From positions 261,001-325,000 of the forward strand of contig JBAMJR010000041.1 in the NCBI GenBank assembly GCA_038501785.1: a stretch of DNA of 64,000 bases, read 5' to 3'. The translations under genes were made by a program, and so were the position numbers. The stretch comes from Myoxocephalus aenaeus. Lineage: Eukaryota > Chordata > Actinopteri > Perciformes > Cottidae. Positions 1-11,850 of this stretch are shown in pieces. The notes under the pieces were generated by a model. That model ran no database searches. It had not been told where the DNA came from and saw only the letters and a program-made list of their open reading frames with translations. The first letter of the stretch is position 1; every line of letters starts with the position of its first letter.

Positions 1-633
1 TAAACTGTTTTTCAGAATGAGTTGTATGTTATTGTGAAGCTGCTAGTCTGTGTTATAGGTTAGTGTTGTAACGTATAAGCACACTGCTGCTCCCTTGTTA
101 ATGACCAGGTAACAACTCAACATACACTGACTTACTAGTTGTTACCTAAACCACTGCAGTGTGGAGAGGAGGCACAGACCTTTAACAATACACTGGAACA
201 TCTTCTCTGTGGCTGCTAGCATGAAGGGACCTGGGCTGGTCCAGGCTGCAGCCTCAGCCCGACTATCCACATATATATATATATACAGCATATGATTAGC
301 CTGTTCTTATGATCAAACTATGTATGGCATTGCTAACGTTACCTGCACTATATGAGGAAACAGTTGAAAAGGATTTCTGTTCTGCGTGTGAACTCACCAA
401 ATGTTGTGATGGATTGCTGGTGTTACTTGTGAGGTTTTAATGCATTTGATGCACCTACTGGAGTGACATGGAGCCACGCTTTGGATCTCTTTCTCCTGTC
501 TGTTTGATTGGTTGATATCTTGGTTAGCGTTTAGGAAAAGATCAGCGTTTGGGTTTCAAATGATTACAGTAATGGCGTTGCTTAAGAATGGTGATTGCAT
601 GACACGCTGACTTCACATGGATCTGAACAGCGG
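1..633. other. Part of nfic intron 1, no gene seen
   Basis: No coding exon or recognisable transposon. A short (AT)n tract lies at about 271-285. The family's first coding exon is not here. Confidence 0.5.
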
Positions 634-1070
634 CCTCCTGGGGAAAGTCTTCCTCCTGGGGGAAAGTCTTCCTCCTGGGGGAAAGTCTTCCTCCTGGGGG
701 AAAGTCTTCCTCCTGGGGAAAGTCTTCCTCCTGGGGTTAAGTCTTCCTCCTGGGGTTAAGTCTTCCTCCTGGGGTTAAGTCTTCCTCCTGGGGGAAAGTC
801 TTCCTCCTGGGGGAAAGTCTTCCTCCTGGGGAAAGTCTTCCTCCTGGGGTTAAGTCTTCCTCCTGGGGGAAAGTCTTCCTCCTGGGGAAAGTCTTCCTCC
901 TGGGGTTAAGTCTTCCTCCTGGGGGAAAGTCTTCCTCCTGGGGAAAGTCTTCCTCCTGGGGTTAAGTCTTCCTCCTGGGGGAAAGTCTTCCTCCTGGGGT
1001 TAAGTCTTCCTCCTGGGGTTAAGTCTTCCTCCTGGGGGAAAGTCTTCCTCCTGGGGTTAAGTCTTCCTCC
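634..1070. repeat. 19-20 bp minisatellite, about 22 copies
   Basis: Tandem units of the type GTCTTCCTCCTGGGGGAAA, with GGGGTTAA, GGGGAAA and GGGGGAAA variants interspersed. The variant order is irregular, as expected from unequal exchange. Intronic, no coding sense. Confidence 0.95.
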
Positions 1071-1298
1071 CGATGCAGACTGTGTTGCTCTTGATACGAC
1101 GTCACCTGTTCTGTCTCACTATCACGTGTCTTTGATTTTGTGGGTTATATACAAATTACATTACTTTTTGTAGGCCCAGCTATGAACATTGTCGGAGAAC
1201 CTGCTAGATTGTGTATCATAAAAGGCAGTAGAAACATTAAAAGTGAAGCTAAAGCTATGGAAAATTGTGGGAATTGGTAACTATTTGTTTAATTAAAT

Positions 1299-2243
1299 TA
1301 GGGCTGCAACAACGAATCGATAAAATCGATTATCAAAAGAGTTGGCAACGAATTTCGTTATCGATCTGTTGTGTTGCACGATTATTACGCCAGTCAATAC
1401 GTCGCGGAGAAAAAAAAGAGCGGAGCAACTGACCGGCAGCGTTTCTGAGATTGGAGTGAGACACGGAGAAAAGCTGAGGTTGTGATCTTCTCAAATAAAA
1501 GATCTTCGAGTCTTGGCCAATCAGCGTTAAGATCTCTACAGCGGCTTCGTTTCCCTCAAACTTGTTTTTAATGGAAGCTAGTCAGCTTGCTATCACGTTA
1601 GCTAACGTGTTTGGGTTGTGTATTGTCGTTAAAGTTGCTTTATGTTCCGTTACAGTTCAGTCTTGCTTGTAACAACCGTAACGTGATGAAACATGCCGTA
1701 ACCCCCGGTCTGGTTCAGTTCACCAGTCACTCGTTAACGTTACACCGGCACACCGGAGGATCTGGATAAAGGTTTTTATTTACTCACAGTAGAATGAAGC
1801 AAATCACGTAGTTGGGCTTAGCCAACAACGTGATGTCGTGGTCGTAAGAGACCCAGAATGAAATGGTTTAAGGAAGAGGACTCTATGCAGCAGTGCAGCT
1901 TCCTCTGTCCCAGTGTTTCATACATATTGATAAAGCAGGGCATGCTAAATGCAACCTCTGGAGGGATCAATTACAGTAAAAATGGCTCACATGTGGCAGA
2001 TGTAAAGCATACATGTGTAGGTTTTTAGTGTTAGTCCATTTTATTTTTTTAATTAACAGCTCAGGGATGTTCAAGGAGCAACCTGTTTGTGCTTTCTGAA
2101 CATGTTTTGCACTGTCACTTCTGTTTGGGAATAAAGGGTTGGAAATGAACGTTTTTTTGATATATTTTGTTTTTTATCCGATTAATCGAAAAAAGAATCA
2201 ACCGATTAATCGATTATTAAAATAATCGTTAGTTGCAGCCCTA
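1299..2243. mobile_element. Non-autonomous hAT-type element, copy 1
   Basis: Ends are TAGGGCTGCAAC and GTTGCAGCCCTA, with subterminal ATCGATTAATCG-rich repeats. A second copy at 19505-20501 shares long internal blocks (for example the TAGTCAGCTTGCTATCACG region) and has a perfect 8-bp target duplication, which supports hAT. Here the flanking 8-mers match only partly. No transposase ORF. Confidence 0.8.
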
Positions 2244-2320
2244 ATAGTAATATAGTACTCTTAAATAATAAAAGGGTATGCTTGATACTAAAGATCTACC
2301 CCTGTAATCGTCCTCTATAT

Positions 2321-3278
2321 CAGTGGTTCTCAACTGGTCTGGCTCCGGGACCCACCATCACCCCTGAATGACAAGCCGCGACCCAAATCGAGGAACATTC
2401 TCAACTTCTTAAATGTATTGAATGAAAAGATGGTGCAGTTTGAACCTGAGATAGTACAGAATATGTATGCTAACACAAAAACAAGTTTAATAACCAAAAC
2501 GAGCAGCTGGTGGCGATGATAGAGAGGTAACTATTCCCTTTTACACTCAATTAGCTGCATTTTAATTAAAAAACTAAAACTGCATCTTCAGGACACGAGG
2601 TATTACAACATATATAACAGTTCAGAATCTTCAGCTATTTTTAAACAGACTCTACAGCTTTCATGCACAAGCAGTCCAACAACTAAGAAGTAGTTTCAAA
2701 AAGACTGAAATGACCTGACTTTAACTGACAACACACACTCACCGAATCTATGACCAACACTTTACTGTGGAACACGTCACTGTGTTGAGGAGCAGCTTTT
2801 CCACTAACTCAAAATAAATTAAACAAAAGTGGAATTCAAAAGTATTCATATATACAACATTAACTTCTCTTGTGATTACCTCATCAGTAAATACTGAAAA
2901 ACATTGTGCTTTACAGAAAATTAAGCAGCACTCAATTCTCCTCCCAACCCCAGAGTTTTTTCCTGTCATGCAGGCAGCGCCATCAGTTGTCAATGTTATA
3001 TTCAGTAGGCTGTTTAATTTAATTATCCTAAAAACCCAGAGTCTCCCCCATATCAGGATGGTTTGACCCAACCTGGCCCACGCTGCTGAAAACATGGAGG
3101 GACAAGTGCAAAACCAGTTGAAACCAGAGCCGGCAAAATAACGACACTCCGCTGCATAAAAAGTCCTTTCAAAATAAAACCACAGGATGAAAAAAAAAAA
3201 AAGAGATTTCTTTTTTTTCAGGCAAAGGCCTGCGACCCACTGAAAACAGGTCCGCGACCCACCAGTTGAGAATCACTG
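2321..3278. mobile_element. hAT element with perfect 8-bp target duplication
   Basis: Terminal inverted repeats CAGTGGTTCTCAACTGGT and ACCAGTTGAGAATCACTG (one mismatch) are flanked by CTCTATAT on both sides (2313-2320 and 3279-3286). The CAGTGGTTCTCAA end is typical of Charlie-like hAT elements. The 958 bp have no intact transposase, so this is a non-autonomous or decayed copy. Confidence 0.88.
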
Positions 3279-3347
3279 CTCTATATCAAAGAGAATCATT
3301 TTGTGGGAAAAAAGTTTTATTTTCAAACTTCATTACAAGGCTCGTCT

Positions 3348-3351
<4 letters not shown>

Positions 3352-3415
<64 letters not shown>
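3352..3415. repeat. (CT)n microsatellite
   Basis: About 64 bp of uninterrupted CT dinucleotide. Confidence 0.97.
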
Positions 3416-3416
<1 letters not shown>

Positions 3417-3445
3417 GTAGTGTGGATGTAGCCTCAGACAACTAT

Positions 3446-3797
3446 TCAATTTATTTTGTATAAACCAAAATCACAAATGACAAATTTGCCTCAGTGGGCT
3501 TTACAATCTGTACACATACGACATCCTCTGTCTGGAAAACCCTTTAACGGGGGAAAAGGGAGAAACCCTTCAGGAGAGCAACAGAGGAGGATCGCTCTCC
3601 CCGGACGGAAAGAAGTACAGTAGATGTCATGTGACCAGAATGAACAACGTTACAGCACATTCAGTGAATATGACAGAAATTACAGTAGTAGTAGGAATGA
3701 TGAAAAATGTACAACTACCATTGATAATATCTAGTAGAGGTACTAACTACCAAATTTCCCCTCGGGGATTAATAAAGTATATATTCATTCATTCATT
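3446..3797. repeat. Dispersed fish repeat, head portion
   Basis: Begins TTCAATTTATTTTGTATA, continues with GGGCTTTACAATCTGTACAC and GGAGAGCAACAGAGGAGGAT, and ends in (ATTC)n. Related copies lie at 11390-11850, 17880-18490, 43517-44330 and 49541-49625, and inverted at 15355-15475. I recognise it as a common teleost interspersed repeat but cannot assign its class. Confidence 0.75.
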
Positions 3798-5650
3798 AAC
3801 TAAAGGTAACACTTTGAAAGACTGTGGTACATGTTAGTAAAGACACATTGATGATATCTAGTTTGACTAACTAAAGGTAATACTTCTCTAAGCAGCCTCA
3901 GGAGGGGTCGGTTGGGCGGGGGTCTGTGCGCCACCAGGCGATCAAATGTAAATAATGAGGTGGAAGATGATTCAGAGCAGACATCCAGCTGTTGTTGTTG
4001 CTCTGTTGTTGAATGTGGAGGGGAATTGATATAGTTCATCGTAACTATCTCTAATATCAATATCCATTCCTTCTACAGCTAAAGAGTTGAGAATATTTGA
4101 ACTCTTGCGCTTCTAAAACTGCTTGAAAAACGCGGCTCAAGAGAGGAGCGCCCACCAGGCAAGCTGTACCATATGAAGATAATCCTCTCAAGCGGCGCGT
4201 CTCACTGAGCGTGGCCCCTTATGCAACATGTGAAATTTGGTGCAAATTGGATCCTGTCAACTCGCCTTAAAACAGTTTCCTTCGTTTTTGGCGAAACATG
4301 CAAATTGCCACGAAATTTATACGAAACCACAAAAGATTCGCAATTTTGCATTGTGCCAGTCTTGATACTCTCCTTGTTAACTCCTGAAGGAGAAGTTTTG
4401 AAATATTTCTTATAAATGAGAGCAATGAGCCGACCATGGCGTGCGTGTTGGGCTGCAATGAAAACTGCTGGCCACGCCTAAGCCTGACCAATTCTAATAC
4501 CTTCACCGTATTCTCCAGTTCTTAAGTGTGGGCCAATTTCCGAGCATCCAAAGCCCCTCAAAAAGGTGCAGAATTATAATCCTTGTTTCCTGTTCAGGCC
4601 CTATCAATAGAATGGACAAGTTCCTTGCATGTTTAGGTGTATTGATGTCAGGAAGTACAGGCTCTAGAAAGTCCATTCACATTTTCACGTTAGTGTGTCG
4701 GCCACTGTAGTGCGTCTTCCCAATCAGCACACGGGGGTTTCCCTGGTCCGGGTGAGGTGGCTAAAGTCGGAGAAAGAGTTGTAGATTTCACCAATGCTGA
4801 TTGACGTGTAGCTCAGAATCAAACACCCCACCAGCCGTAATTATTTCACCCAGCCTCTCCAACGCCCATTGGGAGAACCCTGAACACATCATGGTCCAAA
4901 GAAATCAGAGCAAGGATAATGAGCACACAGCTAATGCCTTTTCTATATGTAACATTATACATATACAATGATAGGACAATATACGTTGTTTCTGTACATT
5001 TTCAGGAAGGTTTATTTGAGTAGCCACATGTATACAGTAAAGAAGGATCAGATCACAGTATCTGTGTTTGGTTATCCCACTGGACTAACCACAAACAGAC
5101 TTAAATACAGATTGAGGTCCACCAGCTCATTCTGAAGCTTCCAACAGCATTTCATAACCAGCAGCAGGGGGTGTAGTTTGCTCAGTTGTCATGAAACAAT
5201 GGATGTTCAAACTCTTCATCATTCATCTGTTATATTTTATGATCATAAAGTGCTCAAAATAATGGACAATTTAAACATTTACAGTTTTATGAAAACTGAG
5301 CACCACCGCATGTGTCATATAGTGGCAAACTCTGGGACAAGTAAGTCAATGAACTTTGAGTTTAGATTGTTTTGTCAGAAGCAGAGCCAGAGTTCAGGAG
5401 GATCAAACTGCTAACCCAATGTCCTGCTTTCATCCTGAGCCCAGACGCTCTATTTGCACAAAGAGCACGTGAAACATATATTGATTACCAGTATAGTATA
5501 TCTGCATTGTTAGATGGATGACTTAAAGCTGAAACATGCCTGATATTCCTGGAAAAATAGAGCCCCTGCCTCATGTGGGATCTGAGGACATTGTGGTATG
5601 GTTACCCATAATTGTGTGTGTATTTACGTTCATGTCTGTCTGCCATGTAG
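3798..5650. other. nfic intron 1 (3' part), no gene seen
   Basis: No coding similarity or clear transposon end. ORFs here are short and unremarkable. Ends in the exon 2a acceptor. Confidence 0.5.
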
Positions 5651-5821
5651 GATGAATTCCATCCGTTCATTGAGGCTCTGCTGCCCCAGGTCCGTGCCTT
5701 TGCCTACACATGGTTCAACCTCCAGGCCAGGAAAAGGAAGTACTTCAAAAAGCATGAGAAAAGGATGACTAAAGAAGAAGAGAGAGCTGTCAAAGATGAA
5801 CTGCTGGGGGAGAAGGCAGAG
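5651..5821 (+). CDS. nfic: nfic exon 2a: start of the NFI DNA-binding domain
   Basis: Encodes 57 residues beginning DEFHPFIEALLPQVRAF and ending LLGEKAE. This is the basic alpha-helical N-terminal part of the NFI domain, including TWFNLQARKRKYFKKHEK. Acceptor AG at 5649-5650, donor GT at 5822-5823; the exon is 171 bp and ends in phase 0. Reading through the donor meets a TGA within about 20 bases, so splicing is required. In tetrapods this segment continues without an intron into the next two segments, so the boundary here is unusual. The upstream exon carrying the initiator Met was not seen between 1 and 5650. Confidence 0.96.
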
Positions 5822-6014
5822 GTGGGATGGATGAATTGAGTGGTGGATAGTTGTATTACAATTCAGGTTTAAATCAACTTCTGATAAACAAATTGAAGAT
5901 ATTTTTTGTTCTCAATCCAGTATTTTACAATATGGCAACATAGTTTAATATTCCCATATATTAATAATACATTATTCAATAAATGAATTGACTCTAACTC
6001 TCATCCGTTCCTAG
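5822..6014 (+). other. nfic: Extra intron 1 inside the NFI DNA-binding exon
   Basis: 193 bp, AT-rich, donor GTGGGA and acceptor TTCCTAG, phase 0, placed between GAG and GTG codons. Tetrapod NFI genes lack an intron at this site. No repeat signature is visible. Confidence 0.9.
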
Positions 6015-6191
6015 GTGAAACAGAAGTGGGCCAGCCGTCTTCTGGCCAAGCTAAGAAAGGACATTCGACCTGAATGCAGAGAAGACTTTGTCCTATCAAT
6101 CACTGGGAAGAAACCTGCATGTTGCGTCCTGTCAAACCCTGACCAGAAAGGCAAAATGAGACGCATAGACTGCCTCCGACAAGCTGACAAG
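6015..6191 (+). CDS. nfic: nfic exon 2b: middle of the NFI DNA-binding domain
   Basis: Encodes 59 residues (58-116 of the visible protein), from VKQKWASRLLAKLRKDI to RRIDCLRQADK. It contains the block ECREDFVLSITGKK and conserved cysteines of the domain (ECRE, a CC pair before VLSNPDQ, and DCLRQ). NFI domains are known to need conserved cysteines for DNA binding. It is 177 bp, phase 0 at both ends, with acceptor CTAG just before 6015 and donor GTAAAC at 6192. It lies only 193 bp after exon 2a and 3.5 kb before exon 2c. Confidence 0.97.
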
Positions 6192-9100
6192 GTAAACTTA
6201 ATAGTACATGTTCACTTCCAGTAGTTTATTCCTCAGTCTGTTTGCACCACAAGCCAGGATGATAAGCAAATGTTGATGTTATTTATGAACTTGTCTGCTT
6301 AAAATCCAGCTGTTCCCGCGACCAAGTTTTAGCTTACGTTTTTTTTGTTTTTCTTTCATTTTTCTATTGGTAGTAGGCATCAATCAGACATTTACAGATG
6401 TTTTTCAGACAATTTACTTTTTTGATGACGCTCATATTAGTTATACACATATAGAATAACAGAATAAACAACAAAAAGAAACAGAATGAAACAAAGAACA
6501 AAAAGAAAGACAATATATAACTAAGGAGTGATCTGTTCTTTATTGTAAATTCATTGATTTATGAAAATAAAATCAGGTCTATGGGGTGTTACGAATGTAA
6601 CCAATTTTTCCCAATATCCCAATTTTTTTTCCAGTTTGTGGTTGACAGATGCTGTTATCTTCTCCTTGTTTTAAATTGTCATTGTAATATCCATCCATGT
6701 ATTCAGAGTGGGACTCTCTTGTGATAACCATTTCCTGGTGAGAGTCTTTTTGCCGGCCACCAGAAGTACATTTATTAAGTATTTGTCTCTTTTTTTTAGG
6801 TTTTTCATGGACTGGAGAATGGCTTTCTGAAAAAGAAATACTCAAACTATCTAAATAGGAAATATCTAAAACATCATTCAAACTCTGACCGGCATGTATG
6901 ACTGGAACATACTAAGTGCCATCGGCAACCTTTTCTCCTGGTCCTAAAGTACAAAGGTCATTTATTGGGTTCTTTAACAGTTGTTTAGATTATTATCAGG
7001 AGTTGATCAGATGCGCAGAGATATTTTCAGTAAAAGTGGACTTGATTATGTGTGTGGAGCCTATATGCACAATGGTGATTTATGTCCCTATGTGACTGTT
7101 GGCGGCTGCGTAGTCCATCCATCCAATTTCATCTGCTTAGTCTGGGGTCGGGTCGTGGTGGCAGCAGGCCCAGCAGGCTGACCCAGGCTTCTCTCTCACC
7201 TGCTTATTCTGGGGGATCCCGAGACGTTCCCAGGCAACTGGGAGATATAATCCCTCCAGCATGTCCTGGGTCTTCCCCGATATCTCTTACCAGTTGGACG
7301 TGGCGTCCAGGAGGCATCCTGATTAGATGCTGAATCACCTCAGCTGACTCCTTTCAACACGAAGGAGCAGCAGCTCAACTCCAAGCTCCCTCCTGATGTC
7401 CGAGCTCCTTACCCTATCTCTAAGGCTGAGCCCGGCCACCCTAAGGAGGAAACTCATTTTGGCCGCTTGTATCCGAGACCTCGTTCTTTCGATCACGACC
7501 CAGAGTTTGTGACTATTGGTGAGGGTTGGAACGTAGACCGACCAGTAAATTGAGAGCTTCGCCTTCCGGCTCAGCTCCTCTTCACCAGGACGGACCAGTG
7601 CAGCGCCTGTTTTACTGCTGCAGCCGCACCGATCCGCCTGTCGATCTCCCGCTCTACATTACCCTCACTGAACAAGACCCAGAGATACTTGAACTCCTTC
7701 ACTTGGGGTAGGCACTTTGTCCCCACCTGGAGTGAGCAATCCACCGGTTTCCAGCAGAGCACCATGGCCTCAGATTTGGAGGTGCTAACTCTCATCCCCG
7801 CCGCTTCACACTCGGCTGAAAAACGCCCCAGTGAATGCTGGAGGTCACGGTCCGAGGAGGCAAACAGGACCACATCATCTGTGAACAGCAGAGAGGCCCC
7901 CGAAACCTGACGTTCTCCGCCCCCTGGCTGCGCCTAGATATCCTGTCCATGAAAATGACGAAAAGGACCGGTTAAAAAGGGCAGTCCTGGTGGAGGCCAA
8001 CACCCACCGGGAACGTGTCTGACTTATTACGAGGATACAAACACAGCTCTTACCGCAGGCGTAACCCCCCATACTCCAGCAGCACCCCCCACAAAAACCC
8101 CAGAGGGACCCGGTCGAAAGCCTTCTCCAAGTCCACAAAGCACATGTAGACTGGTTGGGCAAACTCCCAGGACCCCTCTAGTAGTCTTGCAAGGCTAAAG
8201 AGCTGGTCCACTGTTCCACGGCCGAGACGGAATTGGCACTGCTCGTCTTGAATCTGAGGTTCCACAAACGGTCGAGCCTCCTTTCCAGCACCCTGGCATA
8301 AGAGTAGTGTGATGCCACCATAGTTTGAGCACAGGTCCCCCTTTTTGAAAATGGGAACCACCACCTTGGTTTGCCAGTCCATGGGCACTGTTCCCGACCC
8401 CCATGCGACATTTAAAAGGCGTGTCATCCAAGACTGCCCAACAATGTCCAGCGCCTTCAGCATCTCAGGGCGGATCTCATCCACCCCCGGCGCCTTGCCA
8501 CCAAGGAGATTTTTGACTACCTTAGCAGCCTCCTCCAGGGATATGGGTGTGACCCTCCTCCAAGTCTTCAGGCGCTGCCCCCTCCCCAGGGCACATCTTG
8601 GCCGGGTTTAGGAGTTCCTCAAAGTGCTCTTTCCACCACCTGACGATGCTGGGAACAGCCTGGGGTAGGCCCTGCTTTCCCTTCTTGAGGTGTTTGATGG
8701 TTTGCCAGAACTTCCTTGAGGCCAACAGAAGGACCTTCTCCATGGCCTCCCCGAACTCCTCCCATGCCCGAGTTTTAGCATCCGCAACAACCGCGGCCCT
8801 TCTGGTCTGCCGGTACCTGTCAGCTGCTTCAGGAGACCCCTGGGCCAACCAGGCCCGAAAGGCCTCCTTCTTCAGCTAGATGGCTTCCCTTATCCCCGGT
8901 GTCCACCACCGGGTTCTCAGGTTGCCGCCACGACACCGATGACCTTCCGACCACAACTACTAGCAGCCGCGTCCACAGTAGAGGCTTTGAACATGGTCCA
9001 CTCGGATTCCATGTCCCCAGCCTCCCTCGGGATCTGTGAGAAATTCTTCCGGAGGTGGGAGTTGAAGACCTCTCGGACAGGATCCTCCGCCAGATGTTCC

Positions 9101-9691
9101 CAGTTTCGCAAGGTCTTTCTAGTCGGCACCCCCGCCATATGCGGGTGGTAATCAGTTGACAGCTCTGCTCCTCTCTTCACCCGAGTGTCCAAGACATATG
9201 GCTTGGACAATACAATATTGTTGGTGAAACTACTGTTATAGTATTTTGAGATATTGGGGCAAAAGAAGTCCCCTCAATATACCAGATAACTGGAAAAAGT
9301 CAATAAAGGTTAACAAAAATGAAAGATGGCAAATTATACCATTTTGTTAACGACATTTAATTTGATAGCTCAAGTGGTTGACTAGGTTTTATCATGGAAG
9401 CAGTTGGCATGCAAAATATATGTTTTGTGTGCTAGCTTCCCTGGTCTTACACACATATACAGAAGACTATTCATTTGTCCTGCTGTAGATAACATTATCT
9501 GATTGTATTTGATTGACAGGTATTGAAGTAAAATCATCTATAAAGTAAAACTTTATAGATGACTTAAAACAATTCACATAAAGGGGAGCACTGGAGCAGT
9601 GATTCCTTTTGGTAGTTGTTGTTCTCACCTTGGCTAGAGTTGGATTTATGCTGTTTTTAGTCAACGCTCATTGTGTTTTGTCTGTTTCAAG
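6192..9691 (+). other. nfic: Extra intron 2 inside the NFI DNA-binding exon
   Basis: 3500 bp, donor GTAAAC, acceptor TTTCAAG, phase 0, between AAG and GTG codons. About 2.1 kb of it is an antisense Rex3 remnant (7098-9226). Outside that I see AT-rich sequence and a small perfect hairpin at 9534-9562. Confidence 0.9.
7098..9226 (-). mobile_element. Truncated Rex3 (RTE-clade) LINE, antisense
   Basis: Minus-strand fragments in several frames encode the end of an endonuclease domain (about 8900-9210), reverse transcriptase (8050-8480, with FVDLEKAFDRVP and IFKKGD) and the segment ASSDRDLQHSLG with KSEAMVLC (7570-7870). The 3' end, at the low coordinate, holds GGATGG-type repeats. Frameshifts and stops show it is dead, and the 5' end is missing. 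The family identification is from remembered Rex3 motifs and is strong. Confidence 0.9.
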
Positions 9692-9875
9692 GTGTGGAGG
9701 TTGGACCTGGTAATGGTCATCCTGTTTAAAGGAATCCCATTGGAAAGCACAGATGGAGAGCGGCTGGTCAAGGGAGGACATTGCACCAATCCAATCCTCT
9801 GTGTCCAGCCTAGACACATCACTGTCTCTGTCAAAGAGCTTGACCTCTACCTCGCTTACTATGTGCAAGAGAGAG
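9692..9875 (+). CDS. nfic: nfic exon 2c: end of the NFI DNA-binding and dimerisation domain
   Basis: Encodes residues 117-177 and the first base of codon 178, from VWRLDLVMVILFKG through IPLESTDGERLVKG to KELDLYLAYYVQER. The family signature VWRLDLVMVILFKGIPLEST is intact. The stretch GGHCTNPILCVQPRHI differs from NFIA and NFIX (SPQCSNPGLCVQPHHI) and has the spacing of NFIC. Acceptor is TTTCAAG before 9692, donor GTATGT at 9876; 184 bp, phase 0 in and phase 1 out. With 2a and 2b it totals 532 bp, the exact size of the undivided tetrapod exon. Confidence 0.97.
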
Positions 9876-10079
9876 GTATGTACAAACACAAGCTTTCTTT
9901 GAGGTAAAACTAAAATACTGACTCACTACATTTTTATTTTTACATTTCCAACACAACAGAGCCGTCCCTTACATACAATACAACATAAGACAAAAAACAA
10001 CAACAAGGTAATAATAGTTTAGCTAGTAGCGAGCACATAAGCGAACATATACGCACCCACATATACATGCACATCTACA

Positions 10080-10800
10080 CAGACAAAGCTATCTGACGCT
10101 TTTTTCCAAAGAGACTTACAATAAGTGCATTCAACCGTGAGTACAAACTCAGAACAACAAGAATCCAGAAAGTACAATTCCTTCAAGAAAGCCAAACTAC
10201 AAAGTGCTATCAGTAAGTGCTACTTTCCTTATTCAAGGTATAGTCGGAAAAGATGTTTTTAGTTTGCGGCGGAAGATTTAGAGACTTTCTGCGGTCCTGA
10301 TGTCAATGGGGAGCTCATTCCACCATTGAGGAGCCAGGACAGCAAACAGTCTGACTGTGTTGAGTGTTTAGCTCACAGTGACAAAGCTACAAGCCGATTG
10401 GCAGAAGCCAAGCAGAGTGAACGGGCTAGGGTGTACGGTTTTACCATGTCCTGGATGGAGACTGAACAGGTCAGAGCCTGGACCAGAACCTGTGCCGCCT
10501 TCTGAGTGAGAAGGAAGGGGATGTATTCTCCTGATGTTGTGCAGCATGGACCTACAAAATAGGAAACAGGATAAGTAGTGATGCTGAGTTTTGATCGGGC
10601 AGAATCCCCCTGGAGTCCAGACACTGGTGGTGGTGGTGGTGGTGGTGAAGAAGGTAGTTGCTGCAATCCGATGATGAATGAGGAGCAGGACTGAATGCGG
10701 TTTGGAGCAGTCTGGGGTGGAGGAGCGTTGCATCTGGTTTAAAGCTGAAATGACAACTGACAGCAGCAGAGGAGAACCTATTTCAATGTTTGACAGCAAT
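10080..10800. repeat. Dispersed fish repeat (unclassified)
   Basis: Begins like many teleost repeats (GACGCTTTTTTCCAAAGAG, then TTACAATAAGTGCATTCAAC) and contains GCCGATTGGCAGAAGC and CATGTCCTGGATGGAGAC. A short related piece recurs at about 11000-11060. It includes (GGT)n at 10625-10645. No intact ORF. Confidence 0.55.
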
Positions 10801-11389
10801 TATGTAATTGGCTTAAGGACACAGTGCAGCATCTGATTTGTTGATTTTAAAGTGGATGGCCCCCAATCAGTTGATGGAGTAATCACAGGCAGAATTAGAG
10901 ACTGAGATATTTATGAATGACAAGTAGTGTAAAGAGTCTTCCTTTCTGAACTACCGCTTAAGCTCCATTTCAATAGTGCAGTCTTTGGCGGTTGGACTTC
11001 CTGAAACAGGATAAACAAGGGTCAGTGATGCTGAGTTCTGATCAGGCAGAATCCCCCAAAAAGATTATTTTATATGAATAAAATAAATCAATACCTTACC
11101 TACAGCTGCAGAGAAGGCCTAAGCAAAATAGAAAGTTAGTTATAAGAGAAATGGTTACAGTTAGAACTTGTTAGGCGAGCTAGCATGAGTAGACGTTAAA
11201 ACAGTGTTGAGAGGTCAAGTTAAACACATCAGAACATAGAGTAAGGTTTTCATAGACCGCTGAACAGGATAGAGCGGATCTAGATATACCAAAAGAAAGT
11301 ATGGCGGGATTTACGGATCCTGGAATTGATATCGGGGTCTTGACAGACCTTGTTTATTTTGGAAATGGAAAACGGCCACGTTCGACCAA
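10801..11389. other. nfic intron, no gene seen
   Basis: Apart from a short echo of the preceding repeat, no feature is supported. Confidence 0.4.
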
Positions 11390-11850
11390 TTCAATTCAAT
11401 TCAGTTTATTTTATATAGCCCAACATCACAAATACAAGTTTGCCTCAGAGGGCTTTACAATCTGTACACATAACATCCCTGTCCCGGGACCTCACATCGG
11501 ATCAGGAAAAACTCCCCTAGAAAGATAGTAAAAACCCTTTCACAGGGAAAAAAGGGAAGAAACCTGAGGGAGAGCAACAGAGGAGGATCCCTCTCCTGAT
11601 GGACAGAAGAATAGATGTCATGTGGCCAGAATGAATAGCGTAGTTACAGCACATTCAATGAATATGACAGAAATTATTCATATAATGAGTATTAGGCATG
11701 GTCCATGATCCTGATAATCCATGAAGCAGAAGGCGGTAGAGAGGAGGGGGGCATCAGAAGGGCCATGGCAGCAGGCAGGACCGGTTCCAGGCCGGTTCCA
11801 TCAGCAGGGCCATGGCAGCAGGCAGGACCGGTTCCAGGCAGCCATGACCA
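11390..11850 (+). repeat. Dispersed fish repeat with short internal tandem
   Basis: Same family as 3446-3797, starting with the TTCAATTCAGTTTATTTT block. Near its end (11755-11845) are two units of a 46-bp repeat containing GGGCCATGGCAGCAGGCAGG. The same unit is amplified further at 43885-44165. Confidence 0.75.

Noticed and set aside
8050..8484. Reverse-transcriptase ORF as a host gene
   Set aside because: Part of a frameshifted, 5'-truncated Rex3 LINE.
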